From positions 186,001 to 250,000 of the forward strand of contig NZ_JAFCJX010000006.1 of the NCBI RefSeq assembly GCF_018130695.1: 64,000 bases of DNA, read 5' to 3'. Shown here one piece after another: positions 29,196 through 38,477 of the stretch (position 1 is the stretch's first letter; each line of letters begins with the position of its first letter). The translations under genes and the position numbers were made by a program. The notes under the pieces are model-generated. The model ran no database searches. It was not told the DNA's origin and saw only the letters and a program-made list of their open reading frames with translations. The stretch is from Bradyrhizobium jicamae (GTDB taxonomy: Bacteria > Pseudomonadota > Alphaproteobacteria > Rhizobiales > Xanthobacteraceae).

Positions 29196-29317
29196 GCGCC
29201 TTGCTGGAATGACGGCGTTTTGAGTACCCGCCCAAAAACAAAATAACTTTCCCAGTGGCGCCGCCGCGTGTGGTGCCTATCTGTTCCGCTAACGACAACG
29301 ATCACGGAACGGGGCAA

Positions 29318-30643
29318 ATGGCGAAGCGTCAACTCAAGCTGGGCGCGTTCATGCGGCCGATCTCCATCCACACCGGCGCCTGGCGCTACCCCGGGGCCTG
29401 GCCCGACGCCAATTTCAACTTCGACCATATCAAGCAGCTGATCCGAAAGCTCGAGGCCGGCAAGTTCGACGCCTTCTTCATGGCCGATCACCTCGCCGTG
29501 CTGAACATGCCCGTCAATGCGCTGAAGCGCAGCCACACCGTGACGTCGTTCGAGCCGTTCACGTTGTTGTCGGCCTTGTCAGCAGTCACCAACAATATCG
29601 GCCTGATCGCCACCGGTTCGACCACTTTCGACGAGCCCTATCACGTCGCCCGCCGCTTCGCCTCGCTCGACCACATCTCCGGCGGCCGTGCGGGCTGGAA
29701 TATCGTCACCACGTCCAACCCCGACGCCGCGCTGAATTTCGGCCTCGACGATCACATGGAGCATGCCGAGCGCTACAAGCGGGCCCGCGAGTTCTATGAC
29801 GTCGTCACCGGCCTCTGGGATTCCTTCGCCGACGACGCCTTCGTGCGCGACGTCGAGTCCGGCCTGTTCTTCGAGCCCTCGAAGATGCATGTGCTCGATC
29901 ACAAGGGCAAATATCTCTCGGTGCGCGGCCCGCTCAACATCGCCCGGCCCGTGCAGGGCTGGCCTGTCATCGTGCAGGCCGGTGCGTCCGAAGATGGCAG
30001 GCAGCTCGCAGCTGAAACGGCGGAGGCCGTGTTCACCGGCGGCGGTAGCCTCGCTGACGGACAGAAGCTCTATGCCGACATCAAGGGCCGCATGGAGACA
30101 ATCGGCCGCGATCCCGAGCATCTGAAGATCCTGCCCGGCGCGTTCGTCGTGGTCGGTGACAGCGTCGAGGAAGCCAAGGAGAAGCGCGCCCTGCTCGACA
30201 GCCGCGTGCATTACGACAGCGCGATTGCATCACTCTCGGTCGTGCTCGGCACCGACGCATCCGGCTTCGATCCCGACGGGCAATTGCCGCCGATCCCGGA
30301 AACCAATGCCAGCAAAAGTGGCCGTCAGCGCATCGTCGACGTTGCCGCGCGTGACAAGCTCACGGTACGCCAGCTCGCGGCCCGCGTCGGCGGCTATGGC
30401 GGCCTCGCCTTTGTCGGCACGCCGCAGACCATCGCCGATCAGATGGAGGACTGGCTGACCAGCCGCGGCAGCGACGGCTTCAACATCATGTTTCCCTATC
30501 TGCCGGAAGGCCTGTTCGACTTCGTCGACAAGGTGGTGCCGGAGCTGCAGCGGCGCGGAATCTTCCGCACCGAGTATGAGGGCAAGACGCTGCGCGACAA
30601 TCTCGGCCTGCCGCGGCCGAAGAACCGGTTTTTCGAGAGCTGA
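29318..30643 (+). CDS. LLM-class FMN-dependent monooxygenase (NtaA/SnaA/DszA family)
   Basis: 441 aa from the ATG at 29318, preceded by GGGG. Family marks: KLGAFMRPISIHTGAWRYPG, DAFFMADHLAVL, FEPFTLLSALSAVTNNIGLIATGSTTFDEPYHVARRFASLDHISGGRAGWNIVTT (start and end pieces of this block), and PVQGWPVIVQAGASEDGRQLAA. Two-component flavin monooxygenases of this group need a separate flavin reductase, none of which lies nearby. Substrate (sulfonate, nitrilotriacetate-like or other) not predictable. Confidence 0.9.
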   Translation: MAKRQLKLGAFMRPISIHTGAWRYPGAWPDANFNFDHIKQLIRKLEAGKFDAFFMADHLAVLNMPVNALKRSHTVTSFEPFTLLSALSAVTNNIGLIATGSTTFDEPYHVARRFASLDHISGGRAGWNIVTTSNPDAALNFGLDDHMEHAERYKRAREFYDVVTGLWDSFADDAFVRDVESGLFFEPSKMHVLDHKGKYLSVRGPLNIARPVQGWPVIVQAGASEDGRQLAAETAEAVFTGGGSLADGQKLYADIKGRMETIGRDPEHLKILPGAFVVVGDSVEEAKEKRALLDSRVHYDSAIASLSVVLGTDASGFDPDGQLPPIPETNASKSGRQRIVDVAARDKLTVRQLAARVGGYGGLAFVGTPQTIADQMEDWLTSRGSDGFNIMFPYLPEGLFDFVDKVVPELQRRGIFRTEYEGKTLRDNLGLPRPKNRFFES

Positions 30644-30663
30644 GCGGGGACGCGCGATTGCGA

Positions 30664-31212
30664 TCAGTGCGCGTCCGGTTCGGTGCCGACATAATCCCTG
30701 TCGCCGAGCTTCAGCTCGGACCCGAGCTTGCGCGCGAACGTCTTCGCCTCGGCACGCGTGTCGAAGGACGACACCATGACCGGCTTGGTACCGCGGCCGC
30801 CGCAGAGAGCCACGTGATAGGCGGTGTAGTTGCCATCGGAGTCGCTGTGATCGGTGACGCTGATGAACTTGAACTCGCCGAGCGGACGCTCGTTGCGAAA
30901 CCTCAGCGGGCCGAATTGCTTGATGACGAACAGACGCGCAGAGGTCGGATCGACGTCAATGAAATAGCGGAACGTTGCCAGGATCAGTCCGGGCACGCCG
31001 ATCAAAAGCGCGAAGCCGGCCAGGATCAGCAGCCCCGCCCAGTCCTCGCTCCAGTAACGCGTGCCCGTCAGGTCGCCCTTCAGCACGATGCCGATGTAGT
31101 AAAGGAAGTAGCTGCTGCCTGCGAGGAAGGGCAAAGCGAACAGGCGGAAATACCATTCCTTCAGCCACTCGACGCGAAGCCGCTGGTCGTCATGGGTGAT
31201 TGCAACCGTCAT
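30664..31212 (-). CDS. Hypothetical membrane protein
   Basis: 182 aa from the ATG at 31212. Two membrane helices (FRLFALPFLAGSSYFLYYIGI and AGLLILAGFALLIGVPGLIL) followed by a soluble domain of beta character (ARLFVIKQFGPLRFRNERPL, then AYHVALCGGRGTKPVMVSSF). The layout is like small PH-like/bPH membrane proteins, but I cannot name a family. Encoded opposite to its neighbours. Confidence 0.7.
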   Translation of the reverse strand: MTVAITHDDQRLRVEWLKEWYFRLFALPFLAGSSYFLYYIGIVLKGDLTGTRYWSEDWAGLLILAGFALLIGVPGLILATFRYFIDVDPTSARLFVIKQFGPLRFRNERPLGEFKFISVTDHSDSDGNYTAYHVALCGGRGTKPVMVSSFDTRAEAKTFARKLGSELKLGDRDYVGTEPDAH

Positions 31213-31335
31213 CCTGTCCTCAGGCTCAAAATGGGAACAGGCTATGGTCGGCGCAGATATCAACTGGGTTCGACGGGAATCGCCCATTTCGGGGCAAAAT
31301 TTCCCGGAATCAGGGCCGTTTCGGCCGGGAAAACC

Positions 31336-31363
31336 TTGACTTCCGGCCGTTTGTGGCTAGTTT
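31336..31363 (+). promoter_or_regulatory. Candidate sigma-70-type promoter for rpmG
   Basis: TTGACT (31336-31341) and TAGTTT (31358-31363) with a 16-base spacer, 64 bases before the rpmG start. The -35 is near consensus; the -10 is only fair. Confidence 0.4.
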
Positions 31364-31426
31364 CCCGGCCAAACGCGGGCCGATTTGGCCGGCTCCCGAT
31401 ACCCCCTGATTTTCGAGGTTTTGCAC

Positions 31427-31594
31427 ATGGCCAAGGCGGTCACCATCAAGGTCAAGCTCGTGTCGACGGCCGACACCGGCTTCTACTACGTCGCCAAGAA
31501 GAACTCGCGCACCATGACCGACAAGCTGGTCAAGAAGAAGTACGACCCGGTCGCGCGCAAGCACGTCGAGTTCAAGGAAGCCAAGATCAAGTAA
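31427..31594 (+). CDS. rpmG: 50S ribosomal protein L33
   Basis: 55 aa, exact L33 length. [20 protein letters not shown], then [22 protein letters not shown] and a C-terminal KEAKIK. This is the Cys-free (C-minus) form without zinc ligands. Monocistronic with its own promoter candidate and a strong terminator. Confidence 0.97.
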   Translation: MAKAVTIKVKLVSTADTGFYYVAKKNSRTMTDKLVKKKYDPVARKHVEFKEAKIK

Positions 31595-31615
31595 GATCGC
31601 TTCTCGCGGATTTTC

Positions 31616-31641
31616 AAACGGGGCCTTCGCGGCCCCGTTTT
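31616..31641. terminator. Rho-independent terminator after rpmG (probably bidirectional)
   Basis: AAACGGGGCC (31616-31625), loop TTCGC, GGCCCCGTTT (31631-31640) then T. Symmetric A/T tails let it serve rpmG and the convergent MFS gene that ends at 31648. Confidence 0.88.
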
Positions 31642-31647
31642 GCGTTT

Positions 31648-32880
31648 CTACGCGGTCTTCAGGATCGGCGGCTGCGCCGGCCTGATCAGCGCGAACGCGA
31701 CCTGGACAATGCCACCGGCGAGACCGAGCGCAACACCGATGCGCCAGGCCATGGTGTAGGAGCCGAGCGTGTCGTACAGCACCCCGCCTCCGTACGCGCC
31801 GAGGAAGCTGCCGATCTGGTGGCTCATGAAGGCAAGCCCCTGGATCATCGCCTGCCAGCGCAGGCCGAACATCTCGGCGACGGCGCCTGCAACCAGCGGA
31901 CCGACACCCATCCACAGGAAGCCCATGATGGCGCCGAACAGCAGCGTCGAGAACGGCGTTGCCGGCAGCATGAAGTACCAGGCGAGCGCGATCGAGCGGA
32001 AGATGTAGATGCCGCCGAGCAGCGCGAGCTTGTTCCAGCGCTGGCCGGCCCAGCCGAAGAACAGCGAGCCGAGCACGTTGAAACCGCCGATCATGCCGAG
32101 CGTCTGCGCGCTCAGCATCGGATCGAGACCGCAGATCGCAAGATACGACGGCAGATGCGTGGTGAGGAAGACGAGCTGCATGCCGCAGACCATGTAGGCG
32201 CAGGTCATCACGACGAAGGATGCGTTGCTGAACGCAGTCTTCGCCGCAGTCGCAGCGGTCGCGTTGCCGATGTCGTCGCCGGACGGCTTCGGCAGCGGGA
32301 TCTGATCGACGCGGCCGGCGTACCAGGCGGCCGGGATCATGAAGACCGAGAGCACCACGAAGCCGGCGAGCCCGACGCGCCAGCCAAAGCCTTCATTGAG
32401 CATCTGGCCGATTGGCGCCGACAGCAGCGCGCCGAGCGAGCCCGCGGCGGAGACCATGCCGAGCACGGTGGAGCGCACCGTCTCCGGCACCGCGCGTGCG
32501 GCCACCGACATCGAGATGGCCGCCGCCGTGCAGGCGAGCGAGGTGCCGATCAGCTCACCGCCACCGATCATGACGCTGACCAGCCCGTGCGCGGTCGTCA
32601 TCAGCACAAGGCCCGCGATGTACATCAGCGAGCCGACGATCATGATCGGGCGGAAGCCGTAGCGCACCGTCATCGCGCCGGCCATCGGCTGCAGAAAGCC
32701 CCAGGCGAGGTTTTGCACGGCGAGCGCCAGCGTGAAGTCGGACACGGAGATGCGGATGTCGTGCGTCAGCGGCTGCAGGAAGATGCCGAGGCTCTGCCGC
32801 AGCCCCATGCTCAGCGTGAGCATGATGGAGGCGCCGATCAGGATGGGAAGCGTGGGACGCAGCACCTGCAAAAGGGGCAT
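31648..32880 (-). CDS. MFS transporter
   Basis: 410 aa, twelve hydrophobic segments. Begins LRPTLPILIGASIMLTLSMG, with the MFS motif-A-like loop after helix 2 (GAMTVRYGFRPIMIVGS) and a Pro/Asp linker (PLPKPSGDDIG) before the second half. Resembles oxalate/formate- or CynX-like MFS carriers. Divergent TetR gene and an intervening dyad suggest regulated efflux. Confidence 0.9.
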   Translation of the reverse strand: MPLLQVLRPTLPILIGASIMLTLSMGLRQSLGIFLQPLTHDIRISVSDFTLALAVQNLAWGFLQPMAGAMTVRYGFRPIMIVGSLMYIAGLVLMTTAHGLVSVMIGGGELIGTSLACTAAAISMSVAARAVPETVRSTVLGMVSAAGSLGALLSAPIGQMLNEGFGWRVGLAGFVVLSVFMIPAAWYAGRVDQIPLPKPSGDDIGNATAATAAKTAFSNASFVVMTCAYMVCGMQLVFLTTHLPSYLAICGLDPMLSAQTLGMIGGFNVLGSLFFGWAGQRWNKLALLGGIYIFRSIALAWYFMLPATPFSTLLFGAIMGFLWMGVGPLVAGAVAEMFGLRWQAMIQGLAFMSHQIGSFLGAYGGGVLYDTLGSYTMAWRIGVALGLAGGIVQVAFALIRPAQPPILKTA

Positions 32881-32945
32881 TGTTCTTGTTCTCCCTTGGG
32901 GGCGCCGCGCGATGGCTTTCGCCTGCGATTCCCATTTTCTTTAGT

Positions 32946-32961
32946 TACACAGACCTGTGTA
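32946..32961. promoter_or_regulatory. Candidate TetR operator
   Basis: TACACAG-AC-CTGTGTA, a perfect 7-bp dyad with a 2-base centre, between the divergent MFS (start 32880) and TetR (start 33014) genes. Length and symmetry suit a TetR dimer site. Confidence 0.65.
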
Positions 32962-33013
32962 CTTAGGCTATACAGGGGTGCAGCTGTCAAGCAAAGAGCA
33001 TCTCGGCCGACGC

Positions 33014-33580
33014 ATGGCATCCCCGCCTCCCAAACAGACCATGAAAGAGCGGATCCTCGAGACCGCCGACAAACTGTTCTACCTGCAGGGCATTCGTGCC
33101 ATCGGCGTCGACACCATCGCGGCCGAGATCGGCATCAGCAAGCGCACCCTGTACAATCATTTTCCGTCCAAGGACGCGCTGATCGCGGCCTATCTGGAGC
33201 GGCGCTTCGTGCAGCCCCGCCCCTCCGACAAGCCGCCGGCCGAGCAGATCCTCGGCACCTTCGATTCGCTGGAGCGGCGGTTTGCATCGAAGGATTTTCG
33301 CGGCTGTCCGTTCGTGAACGCCGTCGCCGAGATCGGCGTCGAGGACCCGTCGGTGCGCAAAACCGCGGTGAAATTCAAGGAAAGCCGCCGGCTCTGGTTT
33401 CGCGACCTGCTGACCCAGCTCGGCGTCGCCGACGCGGATGCGCTGGCGACACAGCTTGCGCTTTTGGTCGATGGCTCGATCGCGCAAGACCTGGTGCGCC
33501 ACGATCCGGCGATGGCGCGGGCCGCCAAGGAAGCCGCGCGGGTGCTGCTGCAAAATGCCGGGGTGAAGCTGCCCGCCTGA
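33014..33580 (+). CDS. TetR-family transcriptional regulator
   Basis: 188 aa from the ATG at 33014. TetR HTH: MKERILETADKLFYLQGIRA, then TIAAEIGISKRTLYNHFPSKDALIAAYLERR in parts (AEIGISKRTLYNHF). C-terminal ligand domain with FRGCPFVNAVAEI, typical of the TetR_C_7/quinone-type group. Likely represses the divergent MFS pump. Confidence 0.92.
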   Translation: MASPPPKQTMKERILETADKLFYLQGIRAIGVDTIAAEIGISKRTLYNHFPSKDALIAAYLERRFVQPRPSDKPPAEQILGTFDSLERRFASKDFRGCPFVNAVAEIGVEDPSVRKTAVKFKESRRLWFRDLLTQLGVADADALATQLALLVDGSIAQDLVRHDPAMARAAKEAARVLLQNAGVKLPA

Positions 33581-33683
33581 TTCCGGTTGCGTCCACGCGC
33601 GCCGTTTGGTTGGTAGCATCGACAGCGCCGCGCATATTCCGTCACACGAGATTGCCGGCCAGCGATGCGACGAGGGAGCGACC

Positions 33684-34889
33684 ATGGAAGATCTGAAAGT
33701 GACCCGCACCGGCTACGATTTCGCGCCGGCGCGCGCGGCCATGCAGCGTTACATCGACAACAATCTGCTGTCGGGCATCTCCTCCGCCGTCATGGTCGGC
33801 CGCGAGCTCGTCGATGTCAGCTGCGTCGGCTGGGCCGACAAGGAGGCGCAGGTCGAGCTGCGGCCGGATCACATCTTCCGGATTTTCTCCAACACCAAGC
33901 TCGTCACCTCCTGCGCCGCGCTGCTGCTGTTCGAGGAAGGCAAGCTCGGGCTCGATGACGCAATCGAAAAATTCATCCCGCAGCTCGGTAATCGGAAGGT
34001 GCTGCGGCCGGGCGCCACGTCACTCGACGAGACCGATCTGGCGAAGAGCTCGATCACCATCCGTCAGCTGCTGAGCCACAGCTCCGGCCTGAGCTATGGC
34101 TTCTTCGATCCGGGCACGATGATCTTCAAGGCGCTCAACGAGCGCGGCGTGCACAATCCGAATACGACGCTGGCACAGATGGTCGACGTGCTGGCCGACC
34201 TGCCGCTGATCTATCAGCCGGGCACATCGTGGGAGTATTCGCTCGCGATCGACGTCGTCGCGCGGCTGGTGGAAGTGGTCAGCGGCCAGCGCTTCGACAA
34301 TTTCATCAAGGCGCGCATCTTCGATCCGCTCGGCATGGTCGATACCGGCTTTGTCGTGCCGGAAAAGGATCACAAGCGGCTGGTCGCCTACTACGCCGGC
34401 GCCGATCTGATGGAGCCGATGAAGCCGGGCCTCACCCGCACCGACAACGCGCCCTTCCCCGGCGCCTATCTCAAGCCCATCGCGCGGCTCAACGGCGGTG
34501 GCGGGCTGGTGTCGACCATGCCCGACATGGTCGCGCTGATCCGCAGCCTCTTGCCTGGCGGCAAGATGCTGCTGAAGCCCGAGACGATCACGCAGATGAT
34601 GACCAACCAGCTGCCGGCGGGACAATGGATCCGCTTCGCGCTGCTCGGCGAGCAGCCCGGCAAGGTGCATGGCCTCGCCGGCGGCATCATCCAGACGCCG
34701 TCGGCGGTCGACCATCCCGATGCAGCCGGTGAGCTCTATTGGGGTGGCGTCGCGGGCACGCAATGGTGGATCTCGCCACGGCACAACATGGCCGGCGTGA
34801 TGATGGCACAGCGGCAGATGGCGTTCACCCATCCGTTCTCGTTCGAGTTCAAACGGATGGCTTACGATGCCATCAAGCGCGGCTCCTAA
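33684..34889 (+). CDS. Serine hydrolase of the beta-lactamase / DD-peptidase (EstB) family
   Basis: 401 aa from the ATG at 33684 after GAGGGAG. Ser69-x-x-Lys72 in FSNTKLVTS is the acylation motif; Tyr185 in WEYSLAIDV is the second motif (YxL rather than YxN); a third element is near HGLAGGI. No signal peptide, so probably cytoplasmic, fitting EstB-like esterases rather than class C beta-lactamases. Its stop overlaps the end of the convergent pleD gene. Confidence 0.87.
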   Translation: MEDLKVTRTGYDFAPARAAMQRYIDNNLLSGISSAVMVGRELVDVSCVGWADKEAQVELRPDHIFRIFSNTKLVTSCAALLLFEEGKLGLDDAIEKFIPQLGNRKVLRPGATSLDETDLAKSSITIRQLLSHSSGLSYGFFDPGTMIFKALNERGVHNPNTTLAQMVDVLADLPLIYQPGTSWEYSLAIDVVARLVEVVSGQRFDNFIKARIFDPLGMVDTGFVVPEKDHKRLVAYYAGADLMEPMKPGLTRTDNAPFPGAYLKPIARLNGGGGLVSTMPDMVALIRSLLPGGKMLLKPETITQMMTNQLPAGQWIRFALLGEQPGKVHGLAGGIIQTPSAVDHPDAAGELYWGGVAGTQWWISPRHNMAGVMMAQRQMAFTHPFSFEFKRMAYDAIKRGS

Positions 34890-36259
34890 GCCGCGGCGGA
34901 GACCACGCGGTTGCGGCCGTCGTGCTTGGCGCGATAGAGCGCAGTGTCGGCGCGCTTGAGCACGTCGCCGACCGGCTCGCCCTTGCGCTCCAAGGTCGTC
35001 AGCCCGATCGAGATCGTGACCTCGATCCGCTTGGAGCCCTTGTCGATCGCAAAGGTCTCGCCCGCGATCGAGCGCCGCAACCGCTCGGCCACCATGCCGG
35101 CGACGTGGAGATCTGTTTCGGGCATCACGATCACGAACTCCTCGCCGCCATAGCGGCAGGCGAGATCAATGCCGCGGATCGACTTGCGGATCCGCACCGC
35201 GAATTCGCGCAACACGTCGTCGCCGGCGTCGTGGCCGTAGGTGTCGTTGATCGACTTGAAGAAGTCGATGTCGAGGATCATCAGCGCGAGCGGCTTGCCG
35301 CGCAGCGAGGCCTGCTCAGCGAGCGTCGCCAGATGGCTCTCCATGTAACGGCGATTGTGCAGACCCGTCAGCGCGTCCGTGATCGCCATCTCGATCGAGT
35401 TCTGCACATTGTCGCGCAGATGGTCGGTGTAGCGGCGGCGGCGGATCTGGGTGCGGGCGCGCGCCAAGAGCTCGTTCTTGTCGACCGGGCGCAAGAGGTA
35501 ATCGTTGACGCCGATCTCGAGCCCGCGCATCAGCCGCGCGTTGTTGTCGGCATCGGAGATGGCGAGGATCGGCACCTGGCGGGTGCGCTCCAGCGAGCGG
35601 GCCTGGCTGCACAGCCGCAAGCCGTCGTAATTGTCGAGGCTGAGCGAGACGATCAGCAGATCGTAATTGCCCTCGGCGGCATGGAACAGCGCCTCCGACG
35701 GATTGGTCTCGACATCAACGGTGTGTTCGGCCGACAGGATCGGCCCAAGCTTCTCGTAGGACGCCGGACGGTCGTCGACCAGCAGGATGCGGCCGCCCAT
35801 GCCCTTGTCGGCGATGGCGCTGCGCTCGGGCGCCTGCATGCCGATCTCGAGCGAGGTGATGGCGCGCATGCGCAGCTCATCGGTCATCATCTTCAGCCGG
35901 GTCAGCGAGCGCACCCGCGCGATCAGCACGACGTCGGAGACTGGTTTTGTCAGGAAATCGTCGGCGCCGGCCTCCAGGCCGCGCACCCGATCGGACGGGC
36001 TGTCCAGCGCGGTGACGATCACGACCGGAATGAAATGCGTCGCCGGATTCGACTTCAGCCGGCGGCAGACCTCAAACCCGTCCATGTCGGGCATCATGAC
36101 GTCGAGCAGGATGATGTCGCATTCCGCGCGGGAGCAGATCTCGAGCGCTTCGGCCCCATTGGATGCGGTCAGCACGTCGAAATATTCGGCCGACAGGCGG
36201 GCTTCCAGAAGCTTGACGTTCGCCGGAACGTCATCGACGACGAGAATGCGCGCGGACAT
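34886..36259 (-). CDS. pleD: PleD-type response regulator diguanylate cyclase (REC-REC-GGDEF)
   Basis: 457 aa. First receiver with phospho-acceptor Asp53 (DIILLDVMMPDMDG); second, degenerate receiver (RILLVDDRPASYEKLG, with SLSLDNYDG instead of an acceptor motif); GGDEF domain with GGEEF at 371-375 and an inhibitory I-site RGID at 362-365. Makes cyclic di-GMP, allosterically feedback-inhibited, active as a phosphorylated dimer; controls motile-to-sessile transitions. divK lies 14 bases upstream, the same pair as in Caulobacter. Confidence 0.95.
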   Translation of the reverse strand: MSARILVVDDVPANVKLLEARLSAEYFDVLTASNGAEALEICSRAECDIILLDVMMPDMDGFEVCRRLKSNPATHFIPVVIVTALDSPSDRVRGLEAGADDFLTKPVSDVVLIARVRSLTRLKMMTDELRMRAITSLEIGMQAPERSAIADKGMGGRILLVDDRPASYEKLGPILSAEHTVDVETNPSEALFHAAEGNYDLLIVSLSLDNYDGLRLCSQARSLERTRQVPILAISDADNNARLMRGLEIGVNDYLLRPVDKNELLARARTQIRRRRYTDHLRDNVQNSIEMAITDALTGLHNRRYMESHLATLAEQASLRGKPLALMILDIDFFKSINDTYGHDAGDDVLREFAVRIRKSIRGIDLACRYGGEEFVIVMPETDLHVAGMVAERLRRSIAGETFAIDKGSKRIEVTISIGLTTLERKGEPVGDVLKRADTALYRAKHDGRNRVVSAAA

Positions 36260-36273
36260 GAAACGGTACTCCC

Positions 36274-36639
36274 CTATCCGATAAAGCGTCGGACAGTCTC
36301 AATGAATTTGCCGACCGAGATCGGCTTGGACAAATAGGCTTCACAGCCGCCCTCGCGGATGCGTTCTTCGTCGCCCTTCATGGCAAAGGCCGTCACGGCC
36401 ACCACGGGGATCGCTCGCAGCTCCGGATCGTCCTTGATCCAGCGCGTGACTTCGAGGCCGGAGACCTGCGGTAGCTGGATGTCCATCAGGATCAGATCGG
36501 GCCGCAGCTTGCGGACGAGGTCGAGCGCCTCGAAACCGTTGCTGGTGCCGGAGGTCTGATAGCCGTGCGCTTCCAACAGATCGCGAAAGAGCTTCATATT
36601 GAGCTCGTTGTCCTCCACGATCAGGACGGTTTTGGCCAT
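36274..36639 (-). CDS. divK: Single-domain response regulator DivK
   Basis: 121 aa from the ATG at 36639. Receiver only: [20 protein letters not shown], Asp53 in [13 protein letters not shown], Lys in AYLSKPIS. DivK tunes DivJ/PleC/DivL signalling toward CtrA in the cell cycle. First gene of the divK-pleD unit. Confidence 0.95.
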   Translation of the reverse strand: MAKTVLIVEDNELNMKLFRDLLEAHGYQTSGTSNGFEALDLVRKLRPDLILMDIQLPQVSGLEVTRWIKDDPELRAIPVVAVTAFAMKGDEERIREGGCEAYLSKPISVGKFIETVRRFIG

Positions 36640-36868
36640 CCCGTCCCTCCCTAATCCAGGAGACGGGCCCGGCGACGGTGCATCCGGCACCACGCTTGGG
36701 GCGCGTCGACATGTGAAATCAAACTAGCGCCAGATTCGCTCTAACCCGTTAAACCCGAGGTCCACTTTCCGAAGCGTGGTTTGCGTTTGCTTGAACACGC
36801 TTCCAAGACTCGGGCATGATGGGCTTCTCAATAGAGACCATAAGTTAACGGAAAGGCAAATTGGCCCT

Positions 36869-37168
36869 TTGAAAAAGCCTGTTCACAACCCCCGGGAAGT
36901 CGCTGAAATCGTTGCGATTCAGGCACTGAGCTTCATCGCCGGCGAGCCCGAGCGGCTGGGCCTTTTCCTGGCTGAGTCGGGAATCGGTCCGGAGACGCTG
37001 CGCAATGCCGCATCGAACCCCGAGTTCCTGGCCAGCGTACTCGATTTTGTGATGCGGGACGACGCCACCGTGCAGGCGTTTGCCAAGGTCTCCGAGCTGC
37101 ACCCGACCAACATCGCCGCCGCCCACCAGGTCCTGCGTGACCCGAAATGGGAGCGCGACGTGCCGTGA
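36869..37168 (+). CDS. DUF3572 family protein
   Basis: 99 aa if translated from the TTG at 36869 (MKKPVHNPREVAEIVAIQAL); the frame is open to 36776. Helical protein with FIAGEPERLGLFLAESGIGP and PEFLASVLDFVMRDDATVQAFA, a known alphaproteobacterial family of unknown role. Its TGA overlaps the dinB GTG, so the two are coupled; conserved next to pleD/divK. No good ATG exists, hence the non-canonical start. Confidence 0.8.
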   Translation: MKKPVHNPREVAEIVAIQALSFIAGEPERLGLFLAESGIGPETLRNAASNPEFLASVLDFVMRDDATVQAFAKVSELHPTNIAAAHQVLRDPKWERDVP

Positions 37169-38463
37169 CCACGGCAGCGGCAGCTTTCGACGGCCCCCTC
37201 TGTTTCTGCCGGGATTGCCTTGGCAATCTCGACATCAAGGTCAAACGTTGCAGCCACTGCGGCTCGCCGCGGCTGGTGCGTCACCGCACCCTGCCCGCGC
37301 TGACCTTGGCCCATATCGACTGCGACGCGTTCTATGCCACCGTCGAGAAGCGCGACAATCCGGAGATCGCCGACAAGCCCGTGATCATCGGCGGCGGCAA
37401 GCGCGGCGTGGTCTCGGCCGCCTGCTACATCGCCCGCACCTATGGCGTGCGCTCGGCGATGCCGATGTTCAGGGCGTTGGACCTCTGCCCGAATGCGGTC
37501 GTGATCGGACCCGACATGGCGAAGTACGTCCGGGTCGGCCGCGAGGTGCGGCACGCGATGCAGGCGCTGACTCCGCTGGTCGAGCCATTGTCCATTGATG
37601 AAGCCTTCCTCGATCTTGCCGGCACCCAGCGCGTCCACGGCATGATCCCGGCCAAGGTGCTCGCGAAGTTCGCGCGCGACGTCGAGCGCGACATCGGCAT
37701 CACCGTCTCGGTCGGCCTCTCCTGCAACAAGTTCCTGGCCAAGATCGCCTCCGACCTCGACAAGCCCCGCGGCTTTGCCGCGCTCGACCAGGAGGAAGCC
37801 CGCGAGATGCTGGCCGACAAGCCGGTCGGCTTCATCTACGGCGTCGGCCCCGCGACGCAGGAGAAGCTGGTGCAGCGCGGCTTCCGCCTGATCGCCGATC
37901 TGCAGCGCGCCGACGAGACCGATTTGATGAAGCAGTTTGCCGGCGAAGGCCGCCGGCTGTGGCGGCTGGCGCGCGGCATCGACGATCGCCTCGTCGTGCC
38001 CGATCGCGGCGCCAAGACGATTTCCAGCGAGACCACGTTCGAGACGGATGTCCGCGATTTCGCGACGCTGGAAAAAATCCTGTGGCGTCTATGCGAGAAG
38101 ACCTCGGCGCGGCTGAAGACCAGCGAGCTGTCCGGCTGCACCATCACGCTGAAGCTGAAGACCGCCGACTTCCGCCAGCGCACCCGCTCGCAATCGATCC
38201 AGACGCCGACGCAGCTCGCCGCGAAGATCTTTGCCGTGACCCGCGAGATGCTGACCAAGGAGATCGACGGCACCGCCTTCCGCCTGATGGGCGCCGGCGT
38301 CAGCGCGCTGCGGCCGGGCTCGCAAGCCAACGATGCCGACATGCTCGATCGCCGCTCGGCACACGCCGAGCGCGCGATGGATAGTTTGCGCAAGAAATTC
38401 GGCAATGCCGCGGTGATCCGGGGGATTGCGTTTGATGGGCCGGAGAAGCCTGAAGAGGACTAG
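37165..38463 (+). CDS. dinB: DNA polymerase IV with N-terminal zinc-ribbon-like extension
   Basis: 432 aa from the GTG at 37165. Y-family catalytic residues in LAHIDCDAFYATVEKRD and SIDEAFLDLAG; helix-hairpin-helix VGFIYGVGPATQEKLVQRGF; little-finger domain to the end. Before the polymerase core lie about 45 residues with CFCRDC and CSHCGSPR, a four-Cys arrangement resembling a zinc ribbon that E. coli DinB lacks. Error-prone translesion synthesis; here constitutively coupled to DUF3572 rather than after a visible LexA site. Confidence 0.94.
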   Translation: MTTAAAAFDGPLCFCRDCLGNLDIKVKRCSHCGSPRLVRHRTLPALTLAHIDCDAFYATVEKRDNPEIADKPVIIGGGKRGVVSAACYIARTYGVRSAMPMFRALDLCPNAVVIGPDMAKYVRVGREVRHAMQALTPLVEPLSIDEAFLDLAGTQRVHGMIPAKVLAKFARDVERDIGITVSVGLSCNKFLAKIASDLDKPRGFAALDQEEAREMLADKPVGFIYGVGPATQEKLVQRGFRLIADLQRADETDLMKQFAGEGRRLWRLARGIDDRLVVPDRGAKTISSETTFETDVRDFATLEKILWRLCEKTSARLKTSELSGCTITLKLKTADFRQRTRSQSIQTPTQLAAKIFAVTREMLTKEIDGTAFRLMGAGVSALRPGSQANDADMLDRRSAHAERAMDSLRKKFGNAAVIRGIAFDGPEKPEED

Positions 38464-38477
38464 CCGCGAAGGACGCC

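Noticed and set aside
30658..33696. 1012-codon plus-strand frame
   Set aside because: Spans an rpmG gene in another frame, the antisense of an MFS gene and a TetR gene; no domain. Shadow.
34739..36337. 532-codon plus-strand frame opposite pleD
   Set aside because: Repetitive, no motif; pleD has full catalytic motifs on the other strand.
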